In this document: positions 53,736 to 61,456 of the stretch, piece after piece | Numbering within the stretch: position 1 is the first letter of the stretch | How the letters are laid out: each line of letters begins with the position of its first letter | Assembly (NCBI RefSeq): GCF_900659635.1 | Contig: NZ_CAACVB010000001.1 | Location: 62,001-126,000 of the forward strand | Length of the DNA stretch: 64,000 bases | DNA from: Actinomadura roseirufa | GTDB lineage: Bacteria; Actinomycetota; Actinomycetes; Streptosporangiales; Streptosporangiaceae | Direction: 5' to 3' | Position numbers and translations under genes: made by a program | The notes under the pieces: generated by a model | What the model saw: only the letters and a program-made list of their open reading frames with translations | What the model was told of the DNA's origin: nothing | Database searches by the model: none

Positions 53736-54719
53736 GTGACGACGGAAGTACTGACCCGGCCGGTGACGGGCCCGAGCGCGTGGACCGCCGCGGACCTCCA
53801 GTCCGGCGAGCCGTACGTGCGGCACCTCACCGGCGCCGAACTGGACGCGGCCGACGAGGCTCTCGAAACGGCGCCCGGCCGCCCGCTCCACGAGCCGGCG
53901 CGGCGGGACGTCCCCGGCCTGGCCGGCCTGGTCGCCGACCTGGTCGAGCGGCTGGAGAACGGTTCCGGCTACGCGCTCCTGCGCGGGCTGCCGCTGGGGA
54001 CCCGGTTCACGCCCGAGCAGGCGTCGCTGATCCACCGGGTGATCGCCCAGCACGTCGGCGAGGTCGTGCCGCAGAACCGCGACGGCGACCTGCTGAGCGT
54101 CCTGGAGGATCCCCGCCACCCGGCCCAGCCCGGCGGGGCGTACGCCAGCAAGGCCGGCGCGCCGTTCCACACCGACCCCACCGACGTCGTGAGCTACCTG
54201 TGCCTGGCACCGGCCAGGAGCGGCGGCGCACGGGTGGTGGCCAGCGCGGCGACGCTCTACAACGCCCTGCTGAGCGAGCACCCGGAATGGCTTGAGCTCG
54301 TCTACCGGGACTACGCCACCGACTGGGACGGGCAGGAGCCGGACGGCGAGCCCGGCTGGAGCCCCCGGCCCATCTTCTCCTATGCCGGCGACGCGCTGAC
54401 CTGCTCACTGTCGCCCAAGCGGATCATGAGCGCGATGCGGTTCGAGGACGTCCCCCGGCTGGGCGCCGAGGAGATGACCTGCCTGATGTACCTGGAGTCG
54501 CTGCTGCGGCGCCCGGGGACCGCCGTCCACGTGACCCTGCGCGCGGGCGACATGGAGTTCGTCAACAACCACGCGGTGATCCACTCGCGCACCGGGTTCG
54601 TCGACGACCCCGCCGACCCGGGCCATCGGCGCCGTCTGCAGCGCCTGTGGATCGGCCGCGGCGCCGCCGGGCGCGCGCTGGTGCCCGCGCTGCGGCGGTG
54701 GCGGGCCGGGATCTCATGA
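53736..54719 (+). CDS. TauD/TfdA-like Fe(II)/2-oxoglutarate dioxygenase, copy B
   Basis: 327 residues, GTG start with CAGGAG upstream. Iron ligands His145 and Asp147 (FHTDPTD) and His283 (VIHSRTGF), 2-oxoglutarate Arg in LQRLWIGR. It shares with copy A the opening VTG-S-WTAAD, HMGE/HVGE-VPQNR, EHPEWL, the VPRL block and the C-terminal RTGFVDDP motif. Gap to copy A is 31 bases. Two related oxygenases in one operon may work on successive positions or form a heteromer. The next plus-strand gene is separated by an oppositely oriented hydratase gene. Confidence 0.91.
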   Translation: MTTEVLTRPVTGPSAWTAADLQSGEPYVRHLTGAELDAADEALETAPGRPLHEPARRDVPGLAGLVADLVERLENGSGYALLRGLPLGTRFTPEQASLIHRVIAQHVGEVVPQNRDGDLLSVLEDPRHPAQPGGAYASKAGAPFHTDPTDVVSYLCLAPARSGGARVVASAATLYNALLSEHPEWLELVYRDYATDWDGQEPDGEPGWSPRPIFSYAGDALTCSLSPKRIMSAMRFEDVPRLGAEEMTCLMYLESLLRRPGTAVHVTLRAGDMEFVNNHAVIHSRTGFVDDPADPGHRRRLQRLWIGRGAAGRALVPALRRWRAGIS

Positions 54720-54735
54720 GCACCCCGGCGGCACC

Positions 54736-55476
54736 TCAGCCCGGCGGCTCGGGCGGCGCGGACGGCGCGGGCGGCCGCGCGAAGGACACGCGCGCCTCCG
54801 CCCAGTCGTCCAGCGGCCCCACGGCGTGGCCGGCCCACCGCCTCAGCCACTCCATGCCCGCGGTCACCACGTGGCGAGGCGCCGAGCCGAGCTCGGCGGC
54901 CAGGTCGCGGGCGAACCGCAGCGCCTCCCCGGCGGGCACGACGTCGGTGACCAGCGCGTGCGCCGCGGCCTCGGCGGCGTCGAGGTGCCGGCCGGTCAGC
55001 GCCCAGCGCAGCACGACGTCGGGGCGCACCCGCCGGATCACGTTGGGCACCGCGCCCATCGGGAAGAAGCCGAAGCGCGCCTCGGGGAACCCGAAGCGCG
55101 CCGAGTCGCCGGCCACCGCGTACGTGCTCGCGCCGACGAGCCCGGCCCCCAGGCCGAGCACCCAGCCCTCGACCGAGGCGACCACCGGCAGCGCGCTGGT
55201 GCGCACGGCACGGAGCAGCCGCGCATGAGGTGTCCGCCGCCACTCGACGCTCGCCGGATCCGGCAGGGGCTCGTCCATGTCGGCGCCCGAGGAGAGATCG
55301 CCGCCCTGGCCGCACAACACGATCGCCGTGACGCCGGGGTCGGCGTCGAGGCGGCCGACCGCCTCGACCAGGAGCTCGGCGGTCGCCGCGTCGACGGCGT
55401 TGCGCCGGTGCGGCCGGCGGATCTCGATCAGCCCGACCGAGCCGGTCACCTCGATCCCCACGACATCGGCGCCCAC
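54736..55476 (-). CDS. Enoyl-CoA hydratase/isomerase family protein
   Basis: 246 residues from GTG 55476 with GAGGAGGAG upstream; longer frames run over the next promoter region. Crotonase fold: IEIRRPHRRNAVDAATAELL, oxyanion-hole segments GGDLSSGADMDE and VEGWVLGLGAGLVGASTYAVA, and catalytic-position Glu in FGFPEARFGFFPMGAVP. Likely hydrates or isomerises an enoyl-CoA. It is inserted on the opposite strand between two plus-strand catabolic blocks, 16 bases from the end of the dioxygenase gene. The C-terminus (PPAPSAPPEPPG) is proline-rich and dispensable-looking. Confidence 0.92.
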   Translation of the reverse strand: MGADVVGIEVTGSVGLIEIRRPHRRNAVDAATAELLVEAVGRLDADPGVTAIVLCGQGGDLSSGADMDEPLPDPASVEWRRTPHARLLRAVRTSALPVVASVEGWVLGLGAGLVGASTYAVAGDSARFGFPEARFGFFPMGAVPNVIRRVRPDVVLRWALTGRHLDAAEAAAHALVTDVVPAGEALRFARDLAAELGSAPRHVVTAGMEWLRRWAGHAVGPLDDWAEARVSFARPPAPSAPPEPPG

Positions 55477-55614
55477 GGGCTCCTCCTCACGGTCGGCTCG
55501 CCCGGCCGATCGTACCGCCGGCCGGCGACTCCCGGCCGTGACCTGGAAGAACGTGACCGTGATCACCGCGACCACGGTCACCGCGGAACCCGCGAAGGAA
55601 GGGGCGACCCACCG

Positions 55615-55839
55615 GTGGACGACACGAACGCGGACGCGGACGCGGCGGTGCGCGCGCTGCGCGCCGCCGGGCTCTGGCTCTCCTGCGCCGAGATCGGCCG
55701 GATCGGTGCCCGCTACCGCGACCTGCGCGCCAAGGCCGACGCGCTGTCGGCGCTGGACCCGCGCGACGACCCGCCGGTCGACGCCGCCTCCCTGGCGGCG
55801 ACCCCCGTGCTCCCCGGTGAGGAGGAAGACCCGCGATGA
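55615..55839 (+). CDS. Small AtzG/DUF4089-like amidase partner
   Basis: 74 residues from GTG 55615, with AAGGAAGGGG about 10 bases upstream; its stop overlaps the amidase start (ATGA). Short helical protein (DAAVRALRAAGLWLSCAEIGRIGARYRDLRAKADALSALD) followed by an acidic Pro-rich tail (PVLPGEEEDPR). It resembles AtzG/GatC-like partners that wrap around an amidase-signature enzyme, as in the AtzE-AtzG complex. Size, order and coupling support this; homology should be treated as probable only. Confidence 0.75.
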   Translation: MDDTNADADAAVRALRAAGLWLSCAEIGRIGARYRDLRAKADALSALDPRDDPPVDAASLAATPVLPGEEEDPR

Positions 55840-57311
55840 CACCGGCCCTTCCCCTGACCATCGAGGACGCCGCCGCCGCGCTGCGCGCCGGCGCGGTGAC
55901 CTCGACGGCCCTGACGCGGACGGTGCTCGACCGGATCGCCCGGCTGGACGGCGGGCTGGGCGCCTACGTCACCGTCTGCGAGGCGGGGGCGCTCGCGGCG
56001 GCGGCCGAGGCCGACGCGGACTTCGCGCGCGGGCTCGACAGGTCGCCGCTCCAGGGGATCCCGCTGGTGGTCAAGGACGTCATCGCCACCCGCGACGCTC
56101 CCACGCGGGCCAACAGCGAGGTCCTCGACCCCGGCTGGGGCGCCGGTGCCGACGCCCCGGTCGTGGCGCGGCTGCGCGCGGCGGGCGGCGTCCTGGTCGG
56201 CAAGTCCACGACGAACGAGTTCGCCTGCGGCCTGCCGGACGGGACGGAGCGCTTCCCGTTCCCCCGCAATCCCTGGAATCCCGAGCACACCCCGATGGGC
56301 TCCAGCTCGGGGACGGCGATCGCGGTCAGCGCGGGGCTGGCCCTGGGCGGGCTGGGCACCGACACGGGCGGGTCGGTCCGCGGGCCCGCCGGCGCGAACG
56401 GCCACACCGGGCTGAAGGTCACCTTCGGCCGGGTGCCCAAGAACGGCGTCGTCCCGTGCGCGTTCAGCCTCGACACCGTCGGCCCCATGGCCCGCAGCGC
56501 CTTCGACTGCGCGCTGATCCTCGACGTCGTCGCCGGCCACGACCCCGGCGACCGGCACTCGTCGCCCCTCCCGGCCGGCCGCTACGCCGAGGGGACGCGC
56601 GGAGGCGGCGTCGAGGGGCTGCGGATCGGCGTGCCGACACGGTACTTCCTGGACTCGCCGCTGCTCGACGGCGAGGTCCGCGGCGGCGTGCTGCGCGCCG
56701 CCGGCGAACTGGCGCGGGCCGGCGCGACGCTCACCGACGTCGTCGTGCCCCACGCGCGGGAGGCGAACGACGCCAACAACGTCACGTTCCTCTCCGAAGC
56801 GTTCGCCTACCACCGGAAGAACCTGGTGGACAGGTGGGACGAGTACGGACGGGCGACCCGCGAGCTGCTCGCGCGGGCGGCGTTCTTCACCGGCGCCGAC
56901 TACGTCCAGGCCCAGCGGGTCCGGGCACTGTTCCGGCGACGCCTGGCGGAGGTCTTCGCGAGGGTCGACGTGCTCCTGACACCGGTGTCGCTCACCGCCG
57001 CGGCGCCGATCGCGTCGGCGGACATGGCCGCGGCGCTGACCCGGCCGGGCTTCCACGGCCCGTGGAACGCCGCCGGGCTGCCCGCGGCGGCCGTGCCCTG
57101 CGGGTTCACCTCGGCCGGGCTGCCCCTGTCGTTCCAGGTGGTCGGCCGGCCCTTCGGCGAAAGCACGGTGCTGCGCGTCGCCGACGTCTACCAGCGGCAC
57201 ACCGACTGGCACCTGCGGGTGCCGCCGACCGCGCGCGACGGAATCCACCGGAGGGTCGCACACCAGGGGGACGCACGGGCTTCACACACCGCACGAGAAG
57301 GAGCAGGCTGA
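55836..57311 (+). CDS. Amidase-signature family hydrolase (AtzE/GatA-like)
   Basis: 491 residues. The Ser-cisSer-Lys triad is present: Lys in PLVVKDVIAT, cis-Ser in PMGSSSGTAIAVSAG and nucleophile Ser in TDTGGSVRGPAGANGHTGLKVTFGRVP. It hydrolyses amides such as carbamoylated or ring-derived ureas. Encoded right after a small AtzG-like partner, as in the 1-carboxybiuret hydrolase complex. In the island it could release ammonia from an opened imidazole or hydantoin ring, and the PotD-like importer gene follows after 1 base. The tail beyond residue 470 is disordered. Confidence 0.93.
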   Translation: MTPALPLTIEDAAAALRAGAVTSTALTRTVLDRIARLDGGLGAYVTVCEAGALAAAAEADADFARGLDRSPLQGIPLVVKDVIATRDAPTRANSEVLDPGWGAGADAPVVARLRAAGGVLVGKSTTNEFACGLPDGTERFPFPRNPWNPEHTPMGSSSGTAIAVSAGLALGGLGTDTGGSVRGPAGANGHTGLKVTFGRVPKNGVVPCAFSLDTVGPMARSAFDCALILDVVAGHDPGDRHSSPLPAGRYAEGTRGGGVEGLRIGVPTRYFLDSPLLDGEVRGGVLRAAGELARAGATLTDVVVPHAREANDANNVTFLSEAFAYHRKNLVDRWDEYGRATRELLARAAFFTGADYVQAQRVRALFRRRLAEVFARVDVLLTPVSLTAAAPIASADMAAALTRPGFHGPWNAAGLPAAAVPCGFTSAGLPLSFQVVGRPFGESTVLRVADVYQRHTDWHLRVPPTARDGIHRRVAHQGDARASHTAREGAG

Positions 57312-57312
57312 C

Positions 57313-58434
57313 ATGTCTTCCCAGAGATCACACCCGCGCGGCGGCCGGCCGCGCCCCGGCCGCCTGACGGCCCTGCTGGCCGGCGCGCTCGCCACGGCCC
57401 TCACCGGCGTCACGGCCGCGTGCGGCTCGGACTCCGGCTCCGGCTCCGGCGGCAAGGACCGCACCCTGGTCATCGCCGGCTGGGGCGGGTCGTTCACGGC
57501 CGCCAACAAGGAGGCCTTCTACGACCAGTTCGAGAAGGACACCGGCATCAAGGTGACCGTCGCCACGCCCGGCGGCGGCTTCGCGGCCAAGGTCGCCGCG
57601 CAGCGCAGCGGCAACAACGTCGAATGGGACCTGCTGGAGGCGCCCGGCGGCGACACCGCCAAGCTCGTCCTGGACGGCAACCTGGAGAAGTTCCCCCAGT
57701 CGCTGGTCGGCGAGATCACACCGCTGGTGGCCGACGGCGCGATCCGGCCCGGCCCGTCGGAGGCGTACTACCTCGACCACGGCGGCACCGTGAACCTGAT
57801 CGGCTGCAACACCAAGCTGATCAAGAAGTGCCCGACGAACCCGCGTGAGTTCTTCGACGTCGCCGGATTCCCCGGCACGCGGGGCATCACGGCGAACAAC
57901 CCCATCTTCACGAGCCTGTTCGCGCTGGAGGGCGACGGCGTCGACGCCGAGCAACTCTTCCCCGTCGACGTGAACCGCGCGATGAACGCCCTCAAGAAGA
58001 TCAAGCCGCACGTGCCGGTGTGGTCGACCAGCCCGGCGCAGATGCAGCAGGCCGTCGTGGACGGCGAGGTCGGGATCATGCAGGCCCCCAACACCGTCCT
58101 GGCGTCGGCGATGAAGCAGGTCCCGACGCTGAAGCTGTACTGGGACGGCGGCCTGCTCTTCGACGAGGGCTGGTGCGTGACCAAGGGCGCGAAGCACAAG
58201 GACGCCGCGTTCGAGTTCATCAAGTGGTACGCCCAGCACCGGGAGAACCAGGCCAGGTTCACCGAGAAGATCTACAGCGGCACGGCCGGGCGCGACATGG
58301 CGAAGTACCTGTCGCCGGACGTGCTGAAGAACCTGCCCATCAACAAGCCCGGCGTGACCCTCGTCGACGGCAAGGCAGGGGCCAAGCAGCAGCAGGAACT
58401 CGGCAAGGCACTGCGCGAGATCCTCGTCGGCTGA
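57313..58434 (+). CDS. ABC transporter substrate-binding lipoprotein (PotD-like)
   Basis: 373 residues. Lipobox TGVTAAC at about residue 37 after a basic, RPGR-rich leader, then a Ser/Gly linker. Family 1-type binding protein of the polyamine/opine/iron class (LVIAGWGGSFTAANKEAFYDQFEKDTGIKVTVAT; WDLLEAPGGDTAKLVLDGNLEKF). Brings a charged nitrogen compound to the two permeases downstream. A strong GC stem-loop follows its stop. Ligand unknown; the linked enzymes suggest a cationic imidazole or amide. Confidence 0.93.
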   Translation: MSSQRSHPRGGRPRPGRLTALLAGALATALTGVTAACGSDSGSGSGGKDRTLVIAGWGGSFTAANKEAFYDQFEKDTGIKVTVATPGGGFAAKVAAQRSGNNVEWDLLEAPGGDTAKLVLDGNLEKFPQSLVGEITPLVADGAIRPGPSEAYYLDHGGTVNLIGCNTKLIKKCPTNPREFFDVAGFPGTRGITANNPIFTSLFALEGDGVDAEQLFPVDVNRAMNALKKIKPHVPVWSTSPAQMQQAVVDGEVGIMQAPNTVLASAMKQVPTLKLYWDGGLLFDEGWCVTKGAKHKDAAFEFIKWYAQHRENQARFTEKIYSGTAGRDMAKYLSPDVLKNLPINKPGVTLVDGKAGAKQQQELGKALREILVG

Positions 58435-58436
58435 CC

Positions 58437-58476
58437 GCGGGCGGGGCGCCGGTCCGGGGCGCCGCCCCGCCCCCGC
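58437..58476 (+). other. Intercistronic GC-rich stem-loop after the binding-protein gene
   Basis: The left arm GCGGGCGGGGCG pairs with CGCCCCG...CCCGC, leaving a two-base bulge and a loop of about 14 bases. It begins 2 bases after the PotD-like stop and lies 100 bases before the first permease. Such hairpins commonly raise the level of binding protein over permease by protecting or partly terminating the transcript. Confidence 0.6.
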
Positions 58477-58578
58477 ACACGAAACGTGCCCGGCCACCGG
58501 CCGTGTCCGGCCACGAACCGTTCGGCCACGAGCCGTCCGCAGACGAGCACGGATGGGAGAGGACCAGGAGATGAGCAC

Positions 58579-59457
58579 ATGCTTGGAATGAGGCGCCGTA
58601 CACGAGCCAGGGGATGGCAGTCCACCTTCTCCGGCCTGACCGGGCTGGGGTTGATCGCGCCGTTCCTCATCGCCGCCGGGGTGTTCATCGTCTACCCGTT
58701 CGTCGAACTGCTGCGGACGGCGTTCGGCGAGCCCGACGGGCTGGGCAACGTCACCGGCTTCTTCGAGAGCCCCGCGGCGCGGCGCACGCTGTGGACGACC
58801 TGCCTCACCTCGCTGATCGTGACGGTGATCGTCGTGGCGGTCGGCGCCGTCCTGGCCTGGTCGCTGCGCACGACCCGGAGCCGGCTGACCCGCATGGCGA
58901 TCGGCCTGTCGGTGTTCATGCCGCTGTGGATGGGCGCGGTGATGAAGATCTACGTCTTCACCGTGCTCCTGGAGCGCTTCGGCGTGGTCAACCGGACCCT
59001 GACGTCGCTGGGCGTCATCGACGAGCCGATGCGGCTGATGCGCACCCAGTTCGCGGTGGTGGCCGGCATGACCTACCAGATGCTGCCCTACGCGGTCCTG
59101 CCGCTGTACGCGGTCTACGTCACCATCGACCTGAACCTCGTCCTGGCCGCCGAGAGCATGGGCGCCTCGCGGGCGCGGGCGCTGCGCGACGTGGTGGCGC
59201 CGCTGGCGCTGCCCGGCCTGCTGGCCTCGACGGTGATCGTCTACGTGATCTGCATCGGCTACTACCTGACGCCGGTCCTGCTCGGCGGCGCCACCGCGCC
59301 GTTCACCGCGAGCCTGATCGCCGACGACATCTTCAACCTCTTCGAGCCGGCGCAGGCCGCGGTGTCCTCGGTGCTGCTGCTGATCGTGGCCGCCGTGGTC
59401 ATCCTCGGCGGGCTGCGCCTGGTCGGCAAGGAGCGGATGCGGAGGGCGCTGGGATGA
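58579..59457 (+). CDS. ABC transporter permease (PotB-like)
   Basis: 292 residues. ATG 58579 has AGGAG 8 bases upstream; a frame open from 58486 is upstream leader. Six membrane segments starting at about residue 20 (LTGLGLIAPFLIAAGVFIVYPFVELL). The EAA loop is AAESMGASRARALRDVVAPLALPGLLAS. It forms a heterodimer with the PotC-like permease, whose ATG overlaps its stop. Confidence 0.93.
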   Translation: MLGMRRRTRARGWQSTFSGLTGLGLIAPFLIAAGVFIVYPFVELLRTAFGEPDGLGNVTGFFESPAARRTLWTTCLTSLIVTVIVVAVGAVLAWSLRTTRSRLTRMAIGLSVFMPLWMGAVMKIYVFTVLLERFGVVNRTLTSLGVIDEPMRLMRTQFAVVAGMTYQMLPYAVLPLYAVYVTIDLNLVLAAESMGASRARALRDVVAPLALPGLLASTVIVYVICIGYYLTPVLLGGATAPFTASLIADDIFNLFEPAQAAVSSVLLLIVAAVVILGGLRLVGKERMRRALG

Positions 59458-60311
59458 CGGCCGGCACCCTGACCCCCGCCGCCGTGTCCGGGAAAGCTCC
59501 ACGGGAGGTGCGCGACACGGCCGGGCGGCGGGCCCTCGCCCGCGGCCTGAAGGCGGCCGACCTGGCGGTGCGCGCGGCCGCGATGCTGTTCCTCGGCGTG
59601 CCGATCCTCTGCGTCGTCGTCCTGTCGTTCTCCAACGCCGAGGTGCTCCAGTTCCCGCCCGAGGAGTGGGGGCTGCGCCAGTACCGGTCGTTCTTCGGAT
59701 CCGGCACCTGGATCGGCGCGATGACGCTGTCGTTCAAACTGGCCACGGTCTCGGCGGCGATCGCGCTGCTGATCGGCATCCCGGCGGTGTTCGCGCTGCA
59801 CCGCTCGCGGCTGCCGCTGAAGGGGCTGATCCAGGCCATCGGGCTGAGCCCGCTGGTGATCCCCGGCGTCGCCTACGCCGTCGCGCTCTACACGCTGTTC
59901 GTCCAGTTCCGGCTCACCAGCAACATGGCGGCGCTGGTGCTGACCTACGCGGTGCACGGCCTGCCGTTCGTCCTGCTGATCCTGGGCTCGGCGATGGCCC
60001 GTCTCCCCGCCGAGACCGAGCTGGTCGCGATGACCCTCGGCGCGTCACGTCCGCGCGCGATGGTCGGGATCACCCTGCGGCAGATGCTGCCGGCCATCGG
60101 CGCGGCCTACATCTTCGCGTTCATCACGAGCTTCGACGAGGCGGTGCTGATCAACTTCCTCGGCGGCCCGGGGACCGTGACGCTCCCCAAGGCCATCTTC
60201 GACAACGTCAAGACCGGACTGGATCCCAACATCACCGCGATCGCGACCCTGCTCATGGCGGGCACCGGGGTCGTCGGCTCGCTCGCTTTCATGCTGCGGA
60301 GGAAGGTATGA
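59454..60311 (+). CDS. ABC transporter permease (PotC-like)
   Basis: 285 residues, ATG overlapping the PotB-like stop. About 40 polar residues precede six membrane segments (AAAMLFLGVPILCVVVLSFSNAEVLQFPPEEWGLRQYRSFF). EAA loop VAMTLGASRPRAMVGITLRQMLPAIGAAYIF; the PotC-type FSSFDEA motif appears as ITSFDEAVLINFLGGPGTVTLPKAI. Overlaps the ATPase start by 4 bases. Confidence 0.93.
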   Translation: MTAGTLTPAAVSGKAPREVRDTAGRRALARGLKAADLAVRAAAMLFLGVPILCVVVLSFSNAEVLQFPPEEWGLRQYRSFFGSGTWIGAMTLSFKLATVSAAIALLIGIPAVFALHRSRLPLKGLIQAIGLSPLVIPGVAYAVALYTLFVQFRLTSNMAALVLTYAVHGLPFVLLILGSAMARLPAETELVAMTLGASRPRAMVGITLRQMLPAIGAAYIFAFITSFDEAVLINFLGGPGTVTLPKAIFDNVKTGLDPNITAIATLLMAGTGVVGSLAFMLRRKV

Positions 60312-61456
60312 ACGTCAGGGCACGCAAGGCGCCGCGGCGAGAGGCCGTGACCGGCCCCGGGCCCGGAGCCGCCGCGCCGCCCGCGCCGGCCGGGCTGGAA
60401 CTGCGCGGGCTGATCAAGCGCTTCGGCGGGACCGAGGCGCTGCGCGGCATCGACCTGGTCGCCGACCGCGGCACCTTCGTCACCGTGCTGGGGCCGAGCG
60501 GCTCGGGGAAGACCACGATCCTGCGCGTCGTCGCCGGGTTCCTCGCCCCCGACCAGGGCGAGGTGCTGATCGACGGCCGCGACGTCACCCGGGTGCCCCC
60601 GGCGGCGCGCGCGATCGGGATGGTGTTCCAGAACTACGCGCTGTTCCCGCACATGACCGCCGGGGACAACATCGCCTACGGCCTGAAGATGCGCCGCTGG
60701 CCGAAGGCCGACCGCGACCGGCGGGTGGCCGAGATGCTGGAGCTGGTCGGCCTGGGCGCGCTCGGCGGCCGGCTGCCGCGCGAGCTGTCGGGCGGGCAGC
60801 AGCAGCGGGTGGCCGTGGCGCGTGCGCTGGCCTTCCAGCCGCAGTTGCTGCTGATGGACGAACCGCTGGGTGCGCTCGACCGCGAGCTGCGCATGCGCAT
60901 GGCCGTGGAACTGCGCCGCCTCCACCACGAGGCCGCCGGGACGACCGTCTACGTGACGCACGACCGCGAGGAGGCGCTGACCCTCTCGGACTGGATCGTC
61001 ATCATGCACGACGGCCGCATCGACGCCGCTGGGACCGCCGAGGAGCTCTACACCCGTCCGCGCAGCGCCTTCGTCGCGGGCTTCTTCGGCGGGCACAACG
61101 TCGCCGAGGCGGCGATGACCGGCGTCACCGGCGCCCGCGCCCGGGTGGCGTTCGCCGGCTGCGACATGGAGGTGGCCTGCGGGCAGCCGCTGGAGCGGGC
61201 CGATCGGGTCGGCCTCAGCATCCCCGAGGAGGCGGTGAGCCTGACCCCGGCGGGGGCGGCGCCCGCCCGCCTCGAGCTGAGCGTGCTCGACGACCTGTAC
61301 CTGGGCAACGTCGTGCGCGTCACGCTCCGCACCGCGGAGGGCGTGCCGCTGCGCGCCACTCTTCCCCGCGACGCCCGCGAGTCGATCCGGCACGGCGGCA
61401 CGGTGACGGCCTATCTGGACACCACCCAGGTGACGGCGGTGCCCCATGAGCGGTGA
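60308..61456 (+). CDS. ABC transporter ATP-binding protein (PotA-like)
   Basis: 382 residues. Walker A GPSGSGKTT, Q-loop FQNYALFPHMT, signature LSGGQQQRVAVARAL, Walker B LLMDEPLGALD and switch His in VYVTHDREEAL, followed by a C-terminal TOBE domain (GLSIPEEAVSLTP; LYLGNVVRVTL). Energises the PotD/B/C-type importer. The N-terminal 30 residues are Ala/Pro-rich. Overlaps the acyl-CoA synthetase start by 11 bases. Confidence 0.94.
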   Translation: MNVRARKAPRREAVTGPGPGAAAPPAPAGLELRGLIKRFGGTEALRGIDLVADRGTFVTVLGPSGSGKTTILRVVAGFLAPDQGEVLIDGRDVTRVPPAARAIGMVFQNYALFPHMTAGDNIAYGLKMRRWPKADRDRRVAEMLELVGLGALGGRLPRELSGGQQQRVAVARALAFQPQLLLMDEPLGALDRELRMRMAVELRRLHHEAAGTTVYVTHDREEALTLSDWIVIMHDGRIDAAGTAEELYTRPRSAFVAGFFGGHNVAEAAMTGVTGARARVAFAGCDMEVACGQPLERADRVGLSIPEEAVSLTPAGAAPARLELSVLDDLYLGNVVRVTLRTAEGVPLRATLPRDARESIRHGGTVTAYLDTTQVTAVPHER

